The notes under the pieces: model-generated | The model's database searches: none | The model's input: only the letters and a program-made list of their open reading frames with translations | What the model was told of the DNA's origin: nothing | Made by a program: the position numbers and the translations under genes | Shown: positions 28,115-39,179 of the stretch, piece by piece | How the letters are laid out: every line of letters starts with the position of its first letter | How positions within the stretch are numbered: position 1 is the stretch's first letter | From: Rhodospirillales bacterium | GTDB lineage: Bacteria > Pseudomonadota > Alphaproteobacteria > Rhodospirillales > JASLQF01 | Reading direction: 5' to 3' | Assembly: GCA_030744625.1 (NCBI GenBank) | Contig: JASLQF010000015.1 | Coordinates: forward strand, 1-41,514 | Length of the DNA stretch: 41,514 nt

Positions 28115-30184
28115 ATGCCCAAACTGACCATCGACGGCATCGAAGTGGAGGTGGAACCCGGCATGACGGTGCTCCAGGCCTGCGAGCAGGCCGGCGCCGA
28201 GATACCGCGCTTCTGCTTCCACGAGCGACTGGCCATCGCCGGCAACTGCCGCATGTGCCTGGTGTCCATGGAGCGCGCCCCCAAGCCCATCGCCTCGTGT
28301 GCCATGCCGGTGGCCGACGGCATGGTCATCCGCACCAACACCCCGGAAGTGCAGAAGATGCGCAAGGGGGTAATGGAGTTCCTGCTCATCAACCATCCTC
28401 TGGACTGCCCGATCTGCGATCAGGGCGGCGAATGCGACCTGCAGGACCAGGCGATGGCCTACGGCCTCGACCACGGCCGCTACCTCGACAACAAGCGGGC
28501 CGTCGAGGAAAAGAACATGGGGCCGCTGATCAAGACCTTCATGACCCGCTGCATCCACTGCACGCGCTGCATCCGATTCGCCGAGGACGTTGCCGGGGTT
28601 CCCGAGCTCGGGGCCATCGGCCGCGGCGAGCACATGGAGATCACCACCTACATGGAGCGCGCCATGACGTCGGAGCTTTCCGGCAACGTCATCGACCTGT
28701 GCCCGGTCGGCGCGCTGACCTCGGCGCCGTACGCTTTTGGCGCGCGCTCCTGGGAACTCGGCAAGACCGAGTCGGTCGACGTGCTCGACGCCGTGGGCAG
28801 CAACATCCGGGTCGATTCCCGCGGTCCCGTGGTCATGCGCATTCTGCCGCGGCTCAATGACGACGTGAACGAGGAATGGATTTCCGACAAGACTCGCTTC
28901 GCCTGTGACGGGCTGAAGCGCCAGCGCCTGGACCAGCCGTACGTGCGTCGCGACGGCCGCCTGGAGCCGGCCACCTGGGCGCAAGCCCTCGGCGCCGTGG
29001 CCGACAGGATGAAGGGGGTGGACGGAAGCAGGGTGGCCGCCCTTGCCGGGGACTTGGCGGATTGCGAATCCATGATGGCGCTCAAGGACCTCATGACGGC
29101 GCTGGGCTCGCCCAACCTCGATTGTCGCCAGGATGGCGCCAAGTTGGATCCAGCCTGCCGCGCCGCCTATCTGTTCAACACGACCATCGCCGGCATCGAG
29201 GACGCCGACGCCTGCCTGGTCATCGGCGCCAACCCGCGCTGGGAGGCGCCGCTCGTCAACCTGCGGCTGCGCAAGCGTGCCCTGGCCGGCGGCTTCACCG
29301 TCGGGGTCCTGGGGCCGGAGGTGGATCTCACCTTCAACTATCGCGGACTCGGCAACGAGCCGGGCGCGCTGGCCGCCATGGCGGCCGGCGATCACCCCTT
29401 CGCCAAGGTCCTCAAGCGCGCCCAGCGGCCGATGCTCATTCTCGGCGTAGGCGCCCTGGCGCGTCCCGACGGCGCCGCCATCCTGGCGGCGGCACGGCAG
29501 ATTGCCGAGGAAACCGGCATGATCCGGGAAAAGGACGGCTGGAACGGCTTCAACGTACTGCACGTTGCCGCCGCCCGCGTCGGTGGCCTCGATCTCGGCT
29601 TCGTGCCGGGGACGGGAGGACGTGACACCGAGGCCATTCTGCAGGGCGCCACGCAAGGCGAGATCGAGGCCGTCTACCTGCTCGGCGCCGACGAGATCGA
29701 TATGGCGCGCCTCGGCGGCCCCTTTGTCGTCTACCAGGGCCACCACGGCGACGCCGGGGCGGGGCGCGCCGACGTGGTTCTTCCGGGCGCCGCCTATACG
29801 GAAAAGAACGCCACCTACGTCAGCACCGAAGGACGGGTGCAGTTGGGTCGTCTCGCCGTGTTTCCGCCCGGCGAGGCGCGCCAGGATTGGAAGATCCTGC
29901 GCGCCCTCTCCGACGCGATGGGGGTGACCCTGCCTTACGATTCGCTGGGCGAGGTGCGCGCCCGTCTCGTCGAGAGCAACCCCGTCTTCTCCGTAACCGA
30001 AACGGTGCAGGCGGCCTCCTGGGGATCGTTCGGCACGGCCGGGGAGATCGGCTCCGTTCCCTTCGTCCCGCCGATCGACAATTTCTACATGACCGACCCG
30101 ATCAGCCGGGTGTCGGAAACCATGGCCGAATGCACCGCGACGTTCGTCCAGACGACGCAAAGGATGACCGGCACCGATGGCTGA
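28115..30184 (+). CDS. nuoG: complex I subunit NuoG (75 kDa)
   Basis: The 689-residue protein carries three clusters: [2Fe-2S] N1b (C34, C45, C48, C62), [4Fe-4S] N5 with its His ligand (H94, C98, C101, C107) and [4Fe-4S] N4 (C146, C149, C152, C196). A formate-dehydrogenase-like domain without cofactor follows. The extra N7 cluster motif of E. coli type enzymes was not seen, which fits the shorter alphaproteobacterial/mitochondrial form. It overlaps nuoH by eight bases. Confidence 0.98.
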   Translation: MPKLTIDGIEVEVEPGMTVLQACEQAGAEIPRFCFHERLAIAGNCRMCLVSMERAPKPIASCAMPVADGMVIRTNTPEVQKMRKGVMEFLLINHPLDCPICDQGGECDLQDQAMAYGLDHGRYLDNKRAVEEKNMGPLIKTFMTRCIHCTRCIRFAEDVAGVPELGAIGRGEHMEITTYMERAMTSELSGNVIDLCPVGALTSAPYAFGARSWELGKTESVDVLDAVGSNIRVDSRGPVVMRILPRLNDDVNEEWISDKTRFACDGLKRQRLDQPYVRRDGRLEPATWAQALGAVADRMKGVDGSRVAALAGDLADCESMMALKDLMTALGSPNLDCRQDGAKLDPACRAAYLFNTTIAGIEDADACLVIGANPRWEAPLVNLRLRKRALAGGFTVGVLGPEVDLTFNYRGLGNEPGALAAMAAGDHPFAKVLKRAQRPMLILGVGALARPDGAAILAAARQIAEETGMIREKDGWNGFNVLHVAAARVGGLDLGFVPGTGGRDTEAILQGATQGEIEAVYLLGADEIDMARLGGPFVVYQGHHGDAGAGRADVVLPGAAYTEKNATYVSTEGRVQLGRLAVFPPGEARQDWKILRALSDAMGVTLPYDSLGEVRARLVESNPVFSVTETVQAASWGSFGTAGEIGSVPFVPPIDNFYMTDPISRVSETMAECTATFVQTTQRMTGTDG

Positions 30185-31193
30185 CGCCACCTACCAATTC
30201 ATCCTGGAGACGGCTTGGCTCATCACCAAGATCGTCGCCATCATCGTGCCGCTGCTGTTGGCGGTGGCCTACGTTACCTATGCCGAACGCAAGGTAATCG
30301 GGGCCATGCAGTTGCGCCGCGGCCCCAACGTGGTGGGGCCGTGGGGGCTCCTGCAACCCATCGCCGACGGGCTCAAGCTGTTCCTCAAGGAAATCATCAT
30401 CCCGACCGGGGCCAACCGGGGGGTGTTCCTATTGGCGCCCAGCGTGACCTTCGCCCTCTCGCTCGTCGCGTGGGCGGTGATTCCCTTCGACGAGGGCATG
30501 GTGCTGGCCAACATCAACGTCGGCATCCTCTATCTTTTCGCCATTTCGTCGCTTGGCGTCTACGGCATCCTCATGGCCGGCTGGTCGAGCAATTCCAAAT
30601 ATGCGTTTCTCGGCGCCCTGCGCTCGGCGGCGCAGATGGTGTCCTACGAAGTATCCATGGGCTTCATCATCATCTCCGTGCTGTTGTGCGTGGGCTCGCT
30701 GAACCTTTCCGACATCGTCATGGCGCAGCGCGACGTGTGGTTCGTCGTCCCGCTTTTCCCCATGGCGGTGATCTTCTTCATTTCGACCCTGGCCGAGACC
30801 AACCGCCACCCCTTCGACCTGCCGGAGGCCGAGGCCGAGCTGGTGGCCGGCTACAACGTGGAATATTCGGGCATCGCGTTTGCGCTTTTCTTCCTGGGCG
30901 AATACGCCAACATGATTCTGATGGCCGCCATGACATCCGTGTTGTTCCTGGGTGGCTGGCTGCCGCCAGTCGACATGGTGCCCTTCAACTGGGTTCCGGG
31001 GCCGATCTGGCTGGCGTTGAAGATATGCGCCATGCTGTTCATATTCCTGTGGGTGCGGGCGACGTTTCCGCGTTACCGCTACGACCAGCTCATGCGGCTC
31101 GGCTGGAAGGTGTTCCTGCCCATATCGCTGGCTGCCGTGGCCGTGGTATCGGGCGTTCTGGTCGCCTTCGACCTGACGCCGGTGGCGGGCTGA
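30177..31193 (+). CDS. nuoH: complex I subunit NuoH (ND1)
   Basis: The 338-residue membrane protein has about eight helices and links the quinone cavity to the proton-pumping arm. It has [14 protein letters not shown] near residue 36 and the Glu-Thr-Asn-Arg-x-Pro-Phe-Asp-Leu-Pro-Glu-Ala-Glu-x-Glu-Leu-Val loop near 207, both family signatures. Length is normal. It starts within nuoG and precedes nuoI by 17 bases. Confidence 0.98.
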   Translation: MADATYQFILETAWLITKIVAIIVPLLLAVAYVTYAERKVIGAMQLRRGPNVVGPWGLLQPIADGLKLFLKEIIIPTGANRGVFLLAPSVTFALSLVAWAVIPFDEGMVLANINVGILYLFAISSLGVYGILMAGWSSNSKYAFLGALRSAAQMVSYEVSMGFIIISVLLCVGSLNLSDIVMAQRDVWFVVPLFPMAVIFFISTLAETNRHPFDLPEAEAELVAGYNVEYSGIAFALFFLGEYANMILMAAMTSVLFLGGWLPPVDMVPFNWVPGPIWLALKICAMLFIFLWVRATFPRYRYDQLMRLGWKVFLPISLAAVAVVSGVLVAFDLTPVAG

Positions 31194-31210
31194 GCAGGGG
31201 AGGAGGGCGC

Positions 31211-31699
31211 ATGGGTTATCTCGAACGCGGCGTCGCAACCGTCGTCCTCAAGGAACTTGTATCCGGCATGGCGTTGACGTTGGGCTACATGTTCCGTCAA
31301 AAGGTGACCCTCAACTACCCCTACGAGAAGGGACCTCTCAGCCCCCGCTTCCGGGGCGAGCACGCGCTGCGCCGCTACCCCAACGGTGAGGAGCGCTGCA
31401 TCGCGTGCAAGCTGTGCGAGGCCGTGTGCCCGGCCCAGGCCATCACCATCGAAGCCGAGCCGCGCGCCGACGACAGCCGCCGCACGACGCGCTACGACAT
31501 CGACATGGTGAAGTGCATCTATTGCGGGCTGTGCGAAGAGTCGTGTCCCGTCGATGCCATCGTCGAGGGACCCAATTTCGAGTTCGCCACCGAGAGCCGG
31601 GAGGAAATGCTCTACAACAAGGTCAAGCTTCTATCCAACGGCGACCGCTGGGAGACGGAAATCGCCGAACGTCTCCGTGCCGACGCGCCGTACAGGTAG
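31211..31699 (+). CDS. nuoI: complex I subunit NuoI (TYKY, clusters N6a and N6b)
   Basis: The 162-residue ferredoxin-type subunit binds two [4Fe-4S] clusters through C63/C66/C69/C112 and C102/C105/C108/C73 (the usual crossed pattern). The amphipathic N-terminal helices that lie on the membrane are present. The ATG at 31211 follows GGGGAGGAGGGCGC, a strong ribosome site. It passes electrons from NuoG to NuoB. Confidence 0.98.
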   Translation: MGYLERGVATVVLKELVSGMALTLGYMFRQKVTLNYPYEKGPLSPRFRGEHALRRYPNGEERCIACKLCEAVCPAQAITIEAEPRADDSRRTTRYDIDMVKCIYCGLCEESCPVDAIVEGPNFEFATESREEMLYNKVKLLSNGDRWETEIAERLRADAPYR

Positions 31700-31714
31700 G
31701 ATACGGGAAAGCAT

Positions 31715-32329
31715 ATGATCATCCAGGCAATCGCCTTCTACCTGTTCGCCTTTGTCGCCGTGGCCGCCGGCGTTCTGGTCATATCGGCGCGCAACCCAGT
31801 GCATTCCGTGCTCTTCCTGATCCTCGCCTTTTTCAGTTCGGCGGCGCTTTTCGTGCTCATGGGGGCGGAATTCCTGGCCATGATTCTGGTCGTCGTCTAC
31901 GTCGGCGCGGTGGCGGTGCTCTTCCTGTTCGTGGTCATGATGCTCGATGTCAACTTCGTCCAGCTGCGCGAGGGATTCCTGCAGTACCTGCCGGTCGGCG
32001 GCCTTATCGGGCTCGTGCTGCTGGTCGAGCTGCTGGTGGTGGTCGGTGCCTGGGTGTTCGCGCCAGAGGCGGCGGCGAGCGGCGCCGCGCCCACGCCGGC
32101 ACCCGATGCCGTGAGCAACACCCACGCGCTCGGCGCACTCCTCTACACCCGATATGTCTATCTGTTCCAGGCCGCCGGGATGGTGCTGCTTGTCGCCATG
32201 ATCGGTGCCATCGTGCTTACCCATCGTCGGCGCGCCGGTGTGCGCAAGCAGAAAATCGCCGAACAAGTGGGGCGCCGCCCCGAGGACACGGTCGAGGTCC
32301 GCAAGGTCCCGACGGGGCAGGGCATCTGA
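31715..32329 (+). CDS. nuoJ: complex I subunit NuoJ (ND6)
   Basis: The 204-residue membrane protein has five helices. The [14 protein letters not shown] segment near 27 and the [18 protein letters not shown] helix with its pi-bulge region near 65-80 are diagnostic. An Ala/Pro-rich loop around 120 and a hydrophilic tail complete it. The stop shares one base with the nuoK start. Confidence 0.97.
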   Translation: MIIQAIAFYLFAFVAVAAGVLVISARNPVHSVLFLILAFFSSAALFVLMGAEFLAMILVVVYVGAVAVLFLFVVMMLDVNFVQLREGFLQYLPVGGLIGLVLLVELLVVVGAWVFAPEAAASGAAPTPAPDAVSNTHALGALLYTRYVYLFQAAGMVLLVAMIGAIVLTHRRRAGVRKQKIAEQVGRRPEDTVEVRKVPTGQGI

Positions 32330-32640
32330 TGTTGGAAATCGGTCTTTCCCATTACCTGACGCTGGCCGCCGTGCTCTTCACGCTCGGCTTCTTCGGCATC
32401 TTTCTCAACCGCAAGAACGTCATCATCATCCTGATGTCGATCGAGTTGATGCTGCTCGCCGTCAACATCAACCTGGTCGCCTTTTCGGTCGAGCTCGGGG
32501 ACCTGGTCGGCCAGGTCTTCGCCATGTTTGTGCTTACCGTGGCGGCGGCCGAGGCGGCCATAGGCCTCGCCATCCTGGTGGTGTATTTCCGCAACCGCGG
32601 CACCATCGAAGTCGAAGATATCAACCTGATGAAGGGCTGA
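32329..32640 (+). CDS. nuoK: complex I subunit NuoK (ND4L)
   Basis: The 103-residue protein has three helices and the proton-relay glutamates in [11 protein letters not shown] (near 37) and [10 protein letters not shown] (near 75). Size and text are standard for the family. It starts at an ATG overlapping the nuoJ stop (TGATG) and is followed by nuoL after nine bases. Confidence 0.98.
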   Translation: MLEIGLSHYLTLAAVLFTLGFFGIFLNRKNVIIILMSIELMLLAVNINLVAFSVELGDLVGQVFAMFVLTVAAAEAAIGLAILVVYFRNRGTIEVEDINLMKG

Positions 32641-32649
32641 GCGCACGTC

Positions 32650-34608
32650 ATGTCCGTCGCCGTTGTCTTCCTGCCGCTGTTGGGTTTCGCGATCGCCGGA
32701 ATGATGGCCCTGTCCACGCCCGCCGACGCCGAGAGCCGGGCGCGCCTGGACCGTGCCGCCCAGTGGGTGACCTGCGGGGCCATGGTGCTATCGGGCCTGT
32801 TCGCGGTGGCCGTCTTCTACGACGTGGTGGTGCTCGGCAACGTGGGCACTGTGGTGCTGTTCACGTGGATCGATTCGGGCGCCCTCGAGGTCTCGTGGGC
32901 GCTCAAGCTGGATACACTTTCGGCGGTCATGATGATGACGGTGAGCGTGGTGGCGGCGCTGATCCACATCTATTCCGTCGGCTACATGCACCACGACCCG
33001 GGCGTCCCGCGCTTCATGGCGTACCTCAATCTGTTTACCTTCTTCATGCTGATGCTGGTCACCTCGGACAATCTGGTTCAGCTTTATTTCGGCTGGGAAG
33101 GCGTCGGGCTGGTGTCCTATCTGCTCATCGGGTTCTGGTACGACCGCCCGTCGGCAAACGCCGCCGCCATCAAGGCGTTCGTCGTCAACAGGGTCGGCGA
33201 TTTCGGCTTCGCCCTTGGCATCTTCGCCACCTACATGCTTTTCGAGACGGTGCACCTGGACACCATATTCTCGGCCGCCGCCGGCAAGTCGGATGCCGTC
33301 ATCCAGGTTTTCGGAGGCGAGTTCCACGCCCTCACCGTAATTTGCCTGTTGTTGTTCGTGGGCGCCATGGGCAAGTCGGCGCAACTCGGCCTGCACACCT
33401 GGCTGCCCGACGCCATGGAGGGACCGACGCCGGTCTCGGCGCTGATCCACGCCGCCACCATGGTCACCGCCGGTGTCTTCATGGTGGCACGGCTGTCGCC
33501 GCTCTTCGAATTCTCCGATGTCGCCCTTGCCGTGGTCACCATCGTCGGCGCCTCGACCGCGATCTTCGCCGCTACGGTGGCCTGCGTGCAAAACGACATC
33601 AAGCGGGTGATCGCTTATTCCACCATGTCGCAGCTTGGCTACATGTTCTTCGCGCTCGGGGTGTCGGCCTATTCGGCGGGCATCTTCCACCTGATGACCC
33701 ACGCCTATTTCAAGGCGCTCCTGTTCCTCGGCGCCGGCTCCGTCATCCACGCCATGTCCGACGAGCAGGACATGCGCAAGATGGGCGGCATCTGGCGTAT
33801 GATTCCGGTCACCTACGTGCTCATGTGGATCGGTTCCCTGGCGCTGGCCGGCATCTGGCCCTTCGCCGGTTTCTTTTCCAAGGACATCATCATCGAGGCC
33901 GCTTACGCAGCCGGAACGGGGCTCGGGCAATACGCGTTCTGGGTCGGCGTGGTGGCGGCGTTCCTGACCGCCTTCTATTCCTGGCGGCTCCTGCTCATGA
34001 CCTTCCACGGCGCGCCCAGGGCCGACGATGCGGTGATGGCCCACGTCCATGAATCGCCGAAGGTGATGATCATCCCGCTGCTCGGGCTGGCGGCGGGCGC
34101 CTGCTTCGCGGGGTACGTGGCCTACGAGGCCTTGGTTGGCGAGGGCGCCGTCGATTTCTGGGGCAACGCCATCCTTGTGCTGCCGGAGCACCCGGCGCTC
34201 GCCGACGCCCACCACGTACCAGCCTGGGTCAAGTACCTGCCGCTGGCCGTCGGTGTGGCCGGCATCGGGCTTGCCTACGTCATGTACTGGCTGGCGCCGG
34301 GCCTGCCGGCGACGGTGGCGGGGCGCTTCCAGGCCGTCTACCGGTTCCTGGTCCACAAGTGGTACTTCGACGAGCTTTACGATTTCCTCTTCGTGCGCCC
34401 CGCCTTCGTGCTCGGCCGCGGATTCTGGAAGAGCGGCGACGGCGCCCTCATCGACGGGGTCGGCCCCGACGGCATCGCCGCGGCGACCGTCAACTTAGCG
34501 CGCCGCGCGGCGCGCCTACAGAGCGGCTATCTCTACCATTACGCCTTCGCCATGCTGATCGGTGTTGCCGCGCTGATCACCTGGTACCTGTTCCGGCATT
34601 CGGGGTGA
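32650..34608 (+). CDS. nuoL: complex I antiporter-like subunit NuoL (ND5)
   Basis: The 652-residue proton-pumping subunit has about 15-16 helices plus the long lateral helix expected at its C-terminus. Present are the Trp-Glu-Gly-Val-Gly-Leu-Val-Ser-Tyr-Leu-Leu-Ile-Gly-Phe-Trp block with its key Glu (near 150), Leu-His-Thr-Trp-Leu-Pro-Asp-Ala-Met-Glu-Gly-Pro-Thr-Pro-Val-Ser-Ala-Leu near 248 and Lys in Asn-Asp-Ile-Lys-Arg-Val-Ile-Ala-Tyr-Ser-Thr near 315. Length is normal. nuoM follows after seven bases. Confidence 0.98.
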   Translation: MSVAVVFLPLLGFAIAGMMALSTPADAESRARLDRAAQWVTCGAMVLSGLFAVAVFYDVVVLGNVGTVVLFTWIDSGALEVSWALKLDTLSAVMMMTVSVVAALIHIYSVGYMHHDPGVPRFMAYLNLFTFFMLMLVTSDNLVQLYFGWEGVGLVSYLLIGFWYDRPSANAAAIKAFVVNRVGDFGFALGIFATYMLFETVHLDTIFSAAAGKSDAVIQVFGGEFHALTVICLLLFVGAMGKSAQLGLHTWLPDAMEGPTPVSALIHAATMVTAGVFMVARLSPLFEFSDVALAVVTIVGASTAIFAATVACVQNDIKRVIAYSTMSQLGYMFFALGVSAYSAGIFHLMTHAYFKALLFLGAGSVIHAMSDEQDMRKMGGIWRMIPVTYVLMWIGSLALAGIWPFAGFFSKDIIIEAAYAAGTGLGQYAFWVGVVAAFLTAFYSWRLLLMTFHGAPRADDAVMAHVHESPKVMIIPLLGLAAGACFAGYVAYEALVGEGAVDFWGNAILVLPEHPALADAHHVPAWVKYLPLAVGVAGIGLAYVMYWLAPGLPATVAGRFQAVYRFLVHKWYFDELYDFLFVRPAFVLGRGFWKSGDGALIDGVGPDGIAAATVNLARRAARLQSGYLYHYAFAMLIGVAALITWYLFRHSG

Positions 34609-34615
34609 GGGGGCG

Positions 34616-36124
34616 ATGGACAACTTTCCTCTCCTTTCGCTGATTACCTTCCTGCCCCTGGTGGGGGCGGGTTTCATCCTGCTGGTGCGCGGCGAGGACG
34701 AGGTCGTCAAGCGCAACGCCCGCAGCGTCGCCCTGTGGACGTCGCTGATCACCTTCCTCCTGTCCATCCTTCTGTGGATCAACTTCGACACCACGACCGC
34801 CGCCTTTCAGTTCGAGGAACGGGCGGGCTGGATCCCCGCCTTCAACATTTCCTATCACCTGGGCGTGGACGGCATCTCCATGCTGTTCGTGCTGCTGACC
34901 ACGCTGTTGACGCCGGTGTGCGTGCTGGCCAGTTGGGAATCCATCACCGGGCGCGTCAAGGAGTACATGGTCGCCTTCCTGGTCATGGAGACGATGATGG
35001 TGGGCATGTTCTCGTCCCTCGACATTCTCGTCTTCTACGTCTTCTTCGAGGGCACGCTGCTGCCGATGTTCCTGATCATCGGCGTGTGGGGCGGGCCGAA
35101 CCGGGTATACGCGGCTTTCAAGTTCTTCCTCTACACCCTGGCCGGCTCGGTGCTCATGCTGCTGGCCATCCTGGCCATGTATTACGCCGCCGGCACCACC
35201 GATATGCCGGCGCTGATGGCGCACCGTTTCGCGCCGGCCATGCAGACCTGGCTGTGGCTCGCCTTCTTCGCGTCGTTCGCCGTCAAGGTTCCCATGTGGC
35301 CCTTCCACACATGGCTTCCCGACGCCCACGTCGAGGCCCCGACGGCGGGCTCGGTGATCCTCGCCGGGGTGCTCCTGAAGTTCGGAGCCTACGGCTTCCT
35401 GCGTTTCTCGCTGCCCATGTTCCCGGACGCCTCGGTTCAGTTCACGCCGTTCATCTTCTCCCTCAGCATCGTCGCCGTCATCTATACTTCTCTGGTGGCG
35501 CTGGCCCAGGAGGACATGAAGAAGCTGATCGCGTATTCGTCGGTGGCACACATGGGGTTCGTCACCGTCGGCACGTTCACCCTGACCCTGCAGGGGATCG
35601 AGGGCGCCATCTACCAGATGCTCAGCCACGGCGTCGTCTCAGCGGCCCTGTTCCTCATCGTCGGGGTCGTCTACGACCGCATGCACTCGCGCGATATCGC
35701 GACCTACGGGGGGCTGGTGCACCGCATGCCGGCCTACGCGCTGGCCTTCATGCTTTTCATGCTGGCCTCGGTGGGGTTGCCGGGGACGGGCGGGTTCATC
35801 GGCGAGTTCCTGGTGCTGGTCGGCGCCTTCCAGGTCAACACCTGGGTGGCGGCGCTGACCGCGATCGGGGTCATCCTCGGCGCCGTCTACATGCTCTACC
35901 TGTATCGTCGCGTCATCTTCGGCAAGCTCACCAAGGACAGCCTGAAGGACATTTTCGACCTCAGCCCGCGTGAGGTCGCCGTATTCGCCCCATTGGTCGT
36001 GGTGGTTCTGTGGATGGGAATCTACCCGGTGCCGTTCCTCGACGTCATGGATGCCTCGGTGGTCAATCTGATCGACCGCTTCGAGGCGGCGCGCGCCGTC
36101 ACCGCCACCCTGGCTGGACGCTGA
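34616..36124 (+). CDS. nuoM: complex I antiporter-like subunit NuoM (ND4)
   Basis: This 502-residue, 14-helix subunit is the second of the three antiporter-like pumps. It has the Phe-Tyr-Val-Phe-Phe-Glu-Gly-Thr-Leu-Leu-Pro-Met-Phe segment with the conserved Glu near 144, Phe-His-Thr-Trp-Leu-Pro-Asp-Ala-His-Val-Glu-Ala-Pro-Thr near 228 and Glu-Asp-Met-Lys-Lys-Leu-Ile-Ala-Tyr-Ser-Ser-Val near 299. Standard length. nuoN follows after 24 bases. Confidence 0.98.
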   Translation: MDNFPLLSLITFLPLVGAGFILLVRGEDEVVKRNARSVALWTSLITFLLSILLWINFDTTTAAFQFEERAGWIPAFNISYHLGVDGISMLFVLLTTLLTPVCVLASWESITGRVKEYMVAFLVMETMMVGMFSSLDILVFYVFFEGTLLPMFLIIGVWGGPNRVYAAFKFFLYTLAGSVLMLLAILAMYYAAGTTDMPALMAHRFAPAMQTWLWLAFFASFAVKVPMWPFHTWLPDAHVEAPTAGSVILAGVLLKFGAYGFLRFSLPMFPDASVQFTPFIFSLSIVAVIYTSLVALAQEDMKKLIAYSSVAHMGFVTVGTFTLTLQGIEGAIYQMLSHGVVSAALFLIVGVVYDRMHSRDIATYGGLVHRMPAYALAFMLFMLASVGLPGTGGFIGEFLVLVGAFQVNTWVAALTAIGVILGAVYMLYLYRRVIFGKLTKDSLKDIFDLSPREVAVFAPLVVVVLWMGIYPVPFLDVMDASVVNLIDRFEAARAVTATLAGR

Positions 36125-36148
36125 AACCGCTAAGGAAAGACCAGACGG

Positions 36149-37624
36149 ATGCCGATCGCCCAAGTCCCCAACCTGATGCCGGCCCTGCCCGAGATATTCC
36201 TGGCTTGCGCGGCGATGGCGCTGTTGATGCTGGGCGTCTTCCAAAAACCCGGGCCCGAGGAGGAGATAAAGACGGCGCGCCTGATCTCCTATTTAAGCGT
36301 GACCACGCTGGTCCTGGCGCTGCTCCTGGTCCTCACCGTTTCCGGAGAGCGCCTACTCGCCTTCGGCGGAATGTTCGTGGTCGACCCCTTCGCCATGTTC
36401 TTCAAGGTCCTGGCCCTGATCGCTTCGGCGACGGCCATCGTCATCTCGCGCCAATACCTGGAGATCCAGGATATCGCCCGCTTCGAGTTTCCGGTGCTCA
36501 TCGTGCTGGCGACGCTTGGCATGATGATGATGATTTCCGCCAACGACCTGATCGCCCTTTATCTGGGCCTGGAGCTGCAGAGCCTGTGCCTCTACGTGGT
36601 GGCGGCCTTCCAGAAGGACGACGCGCGCTCCACGGAGGCGGGGCTCAAGTATTTCGTACTGGGCGCCCTGGCGTCGGGCATGCTGCTCTATGGATGCTCC
36701 CTGGTCTACGGCTTCACCGGCACAACCGGCTTCGAGGGCTTGGCGACCCAGTTCCACGGCGCCGCCGGCAAAAGCCCGTCCGTCGGTCTCGTCATCGGCA
36801 TCGTCTTCATCCTGGCCGGCCTCGCCTTCAAGGTTTCGGCGGTGCCTTTCCACATGTGGACGCCGGATGTCTACGAGGGGGCGCCGACGCCGGTGACCGC
36901 CTTTTTCTCGGTGGCCCCGAAGATCGCCGCCATCGCCCTGTTCGTGCGCGTCATGGTGGGACCGTTCGGGGACCTGGTCGCCCAGTGGCAGCAGATCGTC
37001 ATCTTCATCTCCATCGCCTCCATGCTTCTCGGCGCCTTCGCCGCCATCAATCAGCACAACATCAAGCGGCTCATGGCGTACAGCTCCATCGGCCATGTCG
37101 GCTTCGCGCTCATCGGGCTGGCGGTCGGCGACGCCGTCGGCGTTCGCGCCATCCTCGTCTACATGGCCATCTATCTCTTCATGACGATCGGTACCTTCAC
37201 CTGCATCCTGTGCATGCGCCGCAACAACCGCATGGTCGAGGAGATCGACGACCTGGCCGGGTTTTCCAAGAGCCACCCGATGGTGGCCCTGGCCATGGCG
37301 GTCTTCATGTTCTCCATGGCGGGCATACCGCCGCTGGCGGGATTCTTCGGGAAATTCTACATCTTCCTGGCCGCCATCGAGGCCCAACTCTATACGCTGG
37401 CCATCATCGGCGTGCTGTCCAGCGTCGTCGCCGCCTTTTATTACCTGCGCATCATCAAGGTCATGTACTTCGATGAGCTGACCGACTCCCTGGACAAGCC
37501 GATCGGCCGCGAAATGGCCGCCGTTCTCGTCGGCACCGGCCTCGTGGTCCTGCTCTTCTTCGGCTTCCTGGCACCCGTCGTCTCGGGGGCCGAAGGGGCG
37601 GCGGCGGCCCTGTTCGCGGGATGA
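36149..37624 (+). CDS. nuoN: complex I antiporter-like subunit NuoN (ND2)
   Basis: The 491-residue membrane protein has 14 predicted helices. It shows the [13 protein letters not shown] segment with the conserved Glu near 138, [17 protein letters not shown] near 232 and [12 protein letters not shown] near 301. It completes the 14-subunit set. Its stop overlaps the birA start (ATGA), so the housekeeping genes that follow are probably part of the same transcript. Confidence 0.98.
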   Translation: MPIAQVPNLMPALPEIFLACAAMALLMLGVFQKPGPEEEIKTARLISYLSVTTLVLALLLVLTVSGERLLAFGGMFVVDPFAMFFKVLALIASATAIVISRQYLEIQDIARFEFPVLIVLATLGMMMMISANDLIALYLGLELQSLCLYVVAAFQKDDARSTEAGLKYFVLGALASGMLLYGCSLVYGFTGTTGFEGLATQFHGAAGKSPSVGLVIGIVFILAGLAFKVSAVPFHMWTPDVYEGAPTPVTAFFSVAPKIAAIALFVRVMVGPFGDLVAQWQQIVIFISIASMLLGAFAAINQHNIKRLMAYSSIGHVGFALIGLAVGDAVGVRAILVYMAIYLFMTIGTFTCILCMRRNNRMVEEIDDLAGFSKSHPMVALAMAVFMFSMAGIPPLAGFFGKFYIFLAAIEAQLYTLAIIGVLSSVVAAFYYLRIIKVMYFDELTDSLDKPIGREMAAVLVGTGLVVLLFFGFLAPVVSGAEGAAAALFAG

Positions 37625-38391
37625 GCGAGGCGCCCGACCTGCCGCCCTACTACCGCTTGGTCTCTCTCGACAGCGTCGACAGCACCAACGAAGAGGCCAA
37701 ACGCCTAGCTCGCCGGGGGGGCGACACCGGCACCGACGGCACCGTGGTATGGGCGCGCAGCCAGACGGCGGGCCGCGGCCGGCGCGGACGTACCTGGGCG
37801 TCGCCCGTGGGCAACCTCCATTGTTCGGTGCTGCTGCGCCCGCGATGCCCGGCGCTGGTGGCGGCGCAGTTGTCGTTCGCCGCGGCGTTGGCCGTTGCCG
37901 AAGCCATCGCCGCCGTCGCCGGACCGGGGGCGGCGGTTTGCTGCAAATGGCCGAACGACGTCCTGATGGAGAACAGAAAGGTAGCCGGTATTTTGCTGGA
38001 ATCGGAGGCTGGCGCCGGGGAGTCGGTGCACTGGGTGGTCATTGGCGTCGGCGTGAACGTGGCCCACTTTCCCGAAGCGACGGAGACACCAGCCACTTCG
38101 CTGTGGGCGGAAGGGTGCACGTGGCTGAGCGTCCAGCAGATTCTGGAGGCTTACTGCACCGCCCTCCTTTCCTGGAAGGAACGGCTGCTTGATGAGGGCT
38201 TCGGGCCGGTGCGCGAACGCTGGCTCGGCTTGGCCAAGGGGCTCGGCGAGCCCATCGAGGTCAGGCTTGACAAGGAAATTCTGACTGGCAGGTTTGCCGG
38301 TGTCGACGCCGACGGCGCCTTGATCCTCGAGGGGACGGACGGCGGGCGCCACCTGATCGGCGCCGGCGATGTGTTCTTCCCCGCCGCCTGA
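37621..38391 (+). CDS. birA: biotin-[acetyl-CoA carboxylase] ligase, no DNA-binding domain
   Basis: The 256-residue enzyme attaches biotin to the carboxyl carrier proteins of acyl-CoA carboxylases. The biotinyl-AMP loop reads [12 protein letters not shown] (48-60), followed by Lys-Trp-Pro-Asn-Asp-Val-Leu near 118, Lys-Val-Ala-Gly-Ile-Leu-Leu-Glu near 129 and Gly-Val-Gly-Val-Asn-Val near 144. There is no N-terminal helix-turn-helix, so it is the monofunctional type and not a repressor. It overlaps nuoN by four bases; the nuoN-birA-coaX linkage is common in alphaproteobacteria. Confidence 0.96.
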   Translation: MSEAPDLPPYYRLVSLDSVDSTNEEAKRLARRGGDTGTDGTVVWARSQTAGRGRRGRTWASPVGNLHCSVLLRPRCPALVAAQLSFAAALAVAEAIAAVAGPGAAVCCKWPNDVLMENRKVAGILLESEAGAGESVHWVVIGVGVNVAHFPEATETPATSLWAEGCTWLSVQQILEAYCTALLSWKERLLDEGFGPVRERWLGLAKGLGEPIEVRLDKEILTGRFAGVDADGALILEGTDGGRHLIGAGDVFFPAA

Positions 38392-38402
38392 GGAAACGGA
38401 AC

Positions 38403-39179
38403 ATGCTGCTTGCCATCGATTCGGGTAACACCAACATCGTCTTCGCCGTCTTCGACGACGCCGGCGAGATACGCGGCGAATGGCGCAGCGCCACCGATAC
38501 CGGACGCACCGCCGACGAATACGGCGTGTGGCTCGGCCAGTTGATGGAACTTGGCGGTATCCGACATGCCGAGATCACCTCGGCCATCATCGCCACCGTG
38601 GTGCCGGACACGCTGTTCAACCTCAAGACCCTGTGCCGCAAGTACATGGGGTGCGACCCCTTGATCGTCGGCGATCCCGGTGTCGAGCTCGGCCTCGGCG
38701 TGCTCGTCGGGCGGCCCGACGAGGTCGGCGCCGACCGGCTGGTCACCGCCGTCGCCGCCCAAGAGCGCTTCGGCGGACCGCTCATCGTCATCGACTTCGG
38801 GACGGCCACCACTTTCGACGTTATCGACGGCGACGGCAACTATGCCGGCGGCGTCATCGCGCCCGGCATCAACCTTTCCCTCGAAGCCCTGCACATGGCC
38901 GCCGCCAAGCTGCCGCGGGTGGCCATCGAGCGTCCTCCCCGGGTCATCGGCGGGGGCACGGTGGAGGCCATGCAGTCCGGCATATTCTGGGGCTATGTCA
39001 GCATGATCGAGGGGATGGTGCGGCGCATTCAGGACGAGGCCGGGTCCAAGATGCAGGTCATCGCCACCGGCGGCCTGGCGCCGCTGTTCAACGAGGCGAC
39101 GGACAGCATCGAACGCGCCGATACCAACCTCACCCTCTACGGGCTGCTGTCGGTGCATCGCCGCAACCGGGCGCCATGA
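38403..39179 (+). CDS. coaX: type III pantothenate kinase
   Basis: The 258-residue enzyme performs the first step of coenzyme A synthesis. The ASKHA-fold motifs are present: the phosphate loop Ile-Asp-Ser-Gly-Asn-Thr-Asn-Ile near residue 5, Gly-Ala-Asp-Arg-Leu-Val-Thr-Ala near 109 and Ile-Asp-Phe-Gly-Thr-Ala-Thr-Thr-Phe-Asp near 130. Gly-Gly-Val-Ile-Ala-Pro-Gly near 150 binds pantothenate. Length is standard. It is 11 bases after birA and overlaps the RNase J gene by four bases. Confidence 0.97.
   Translation: MLLAIDSGNTNIVFAVFDDAGEIRGEWRSATDTGRTADEYGVWLGQLMELGGIRHAEITSAIIATVVPDTLFNLKTLCRKYMGCDPLIVGDPGVELGLGVLVGRPDEVGADRLVTAVAAQERFGGPLIVIDFGTATTFDVIDGDGNYAGGVIAPGINLSLEALHMAAAKLPRVAIERPPRVIGGGTVEAMQSGIFWGYVSMIEGMVRRIQDEAGSKMQVIATGGLAPLFNEATDSIERADTNLTLYGLLSVHRRNRAP

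Noticed and set aside
27959-30190. 743-codon open frame on the minus strand opposite nuoF/nuoG
   Set aside because: Shadow frame caused by high third-position G+C of nuoG; no domain, and NuoG on the plus strand is certain. The same applies to other long antisense frames, such as 7409-9085 and 32788-34356.
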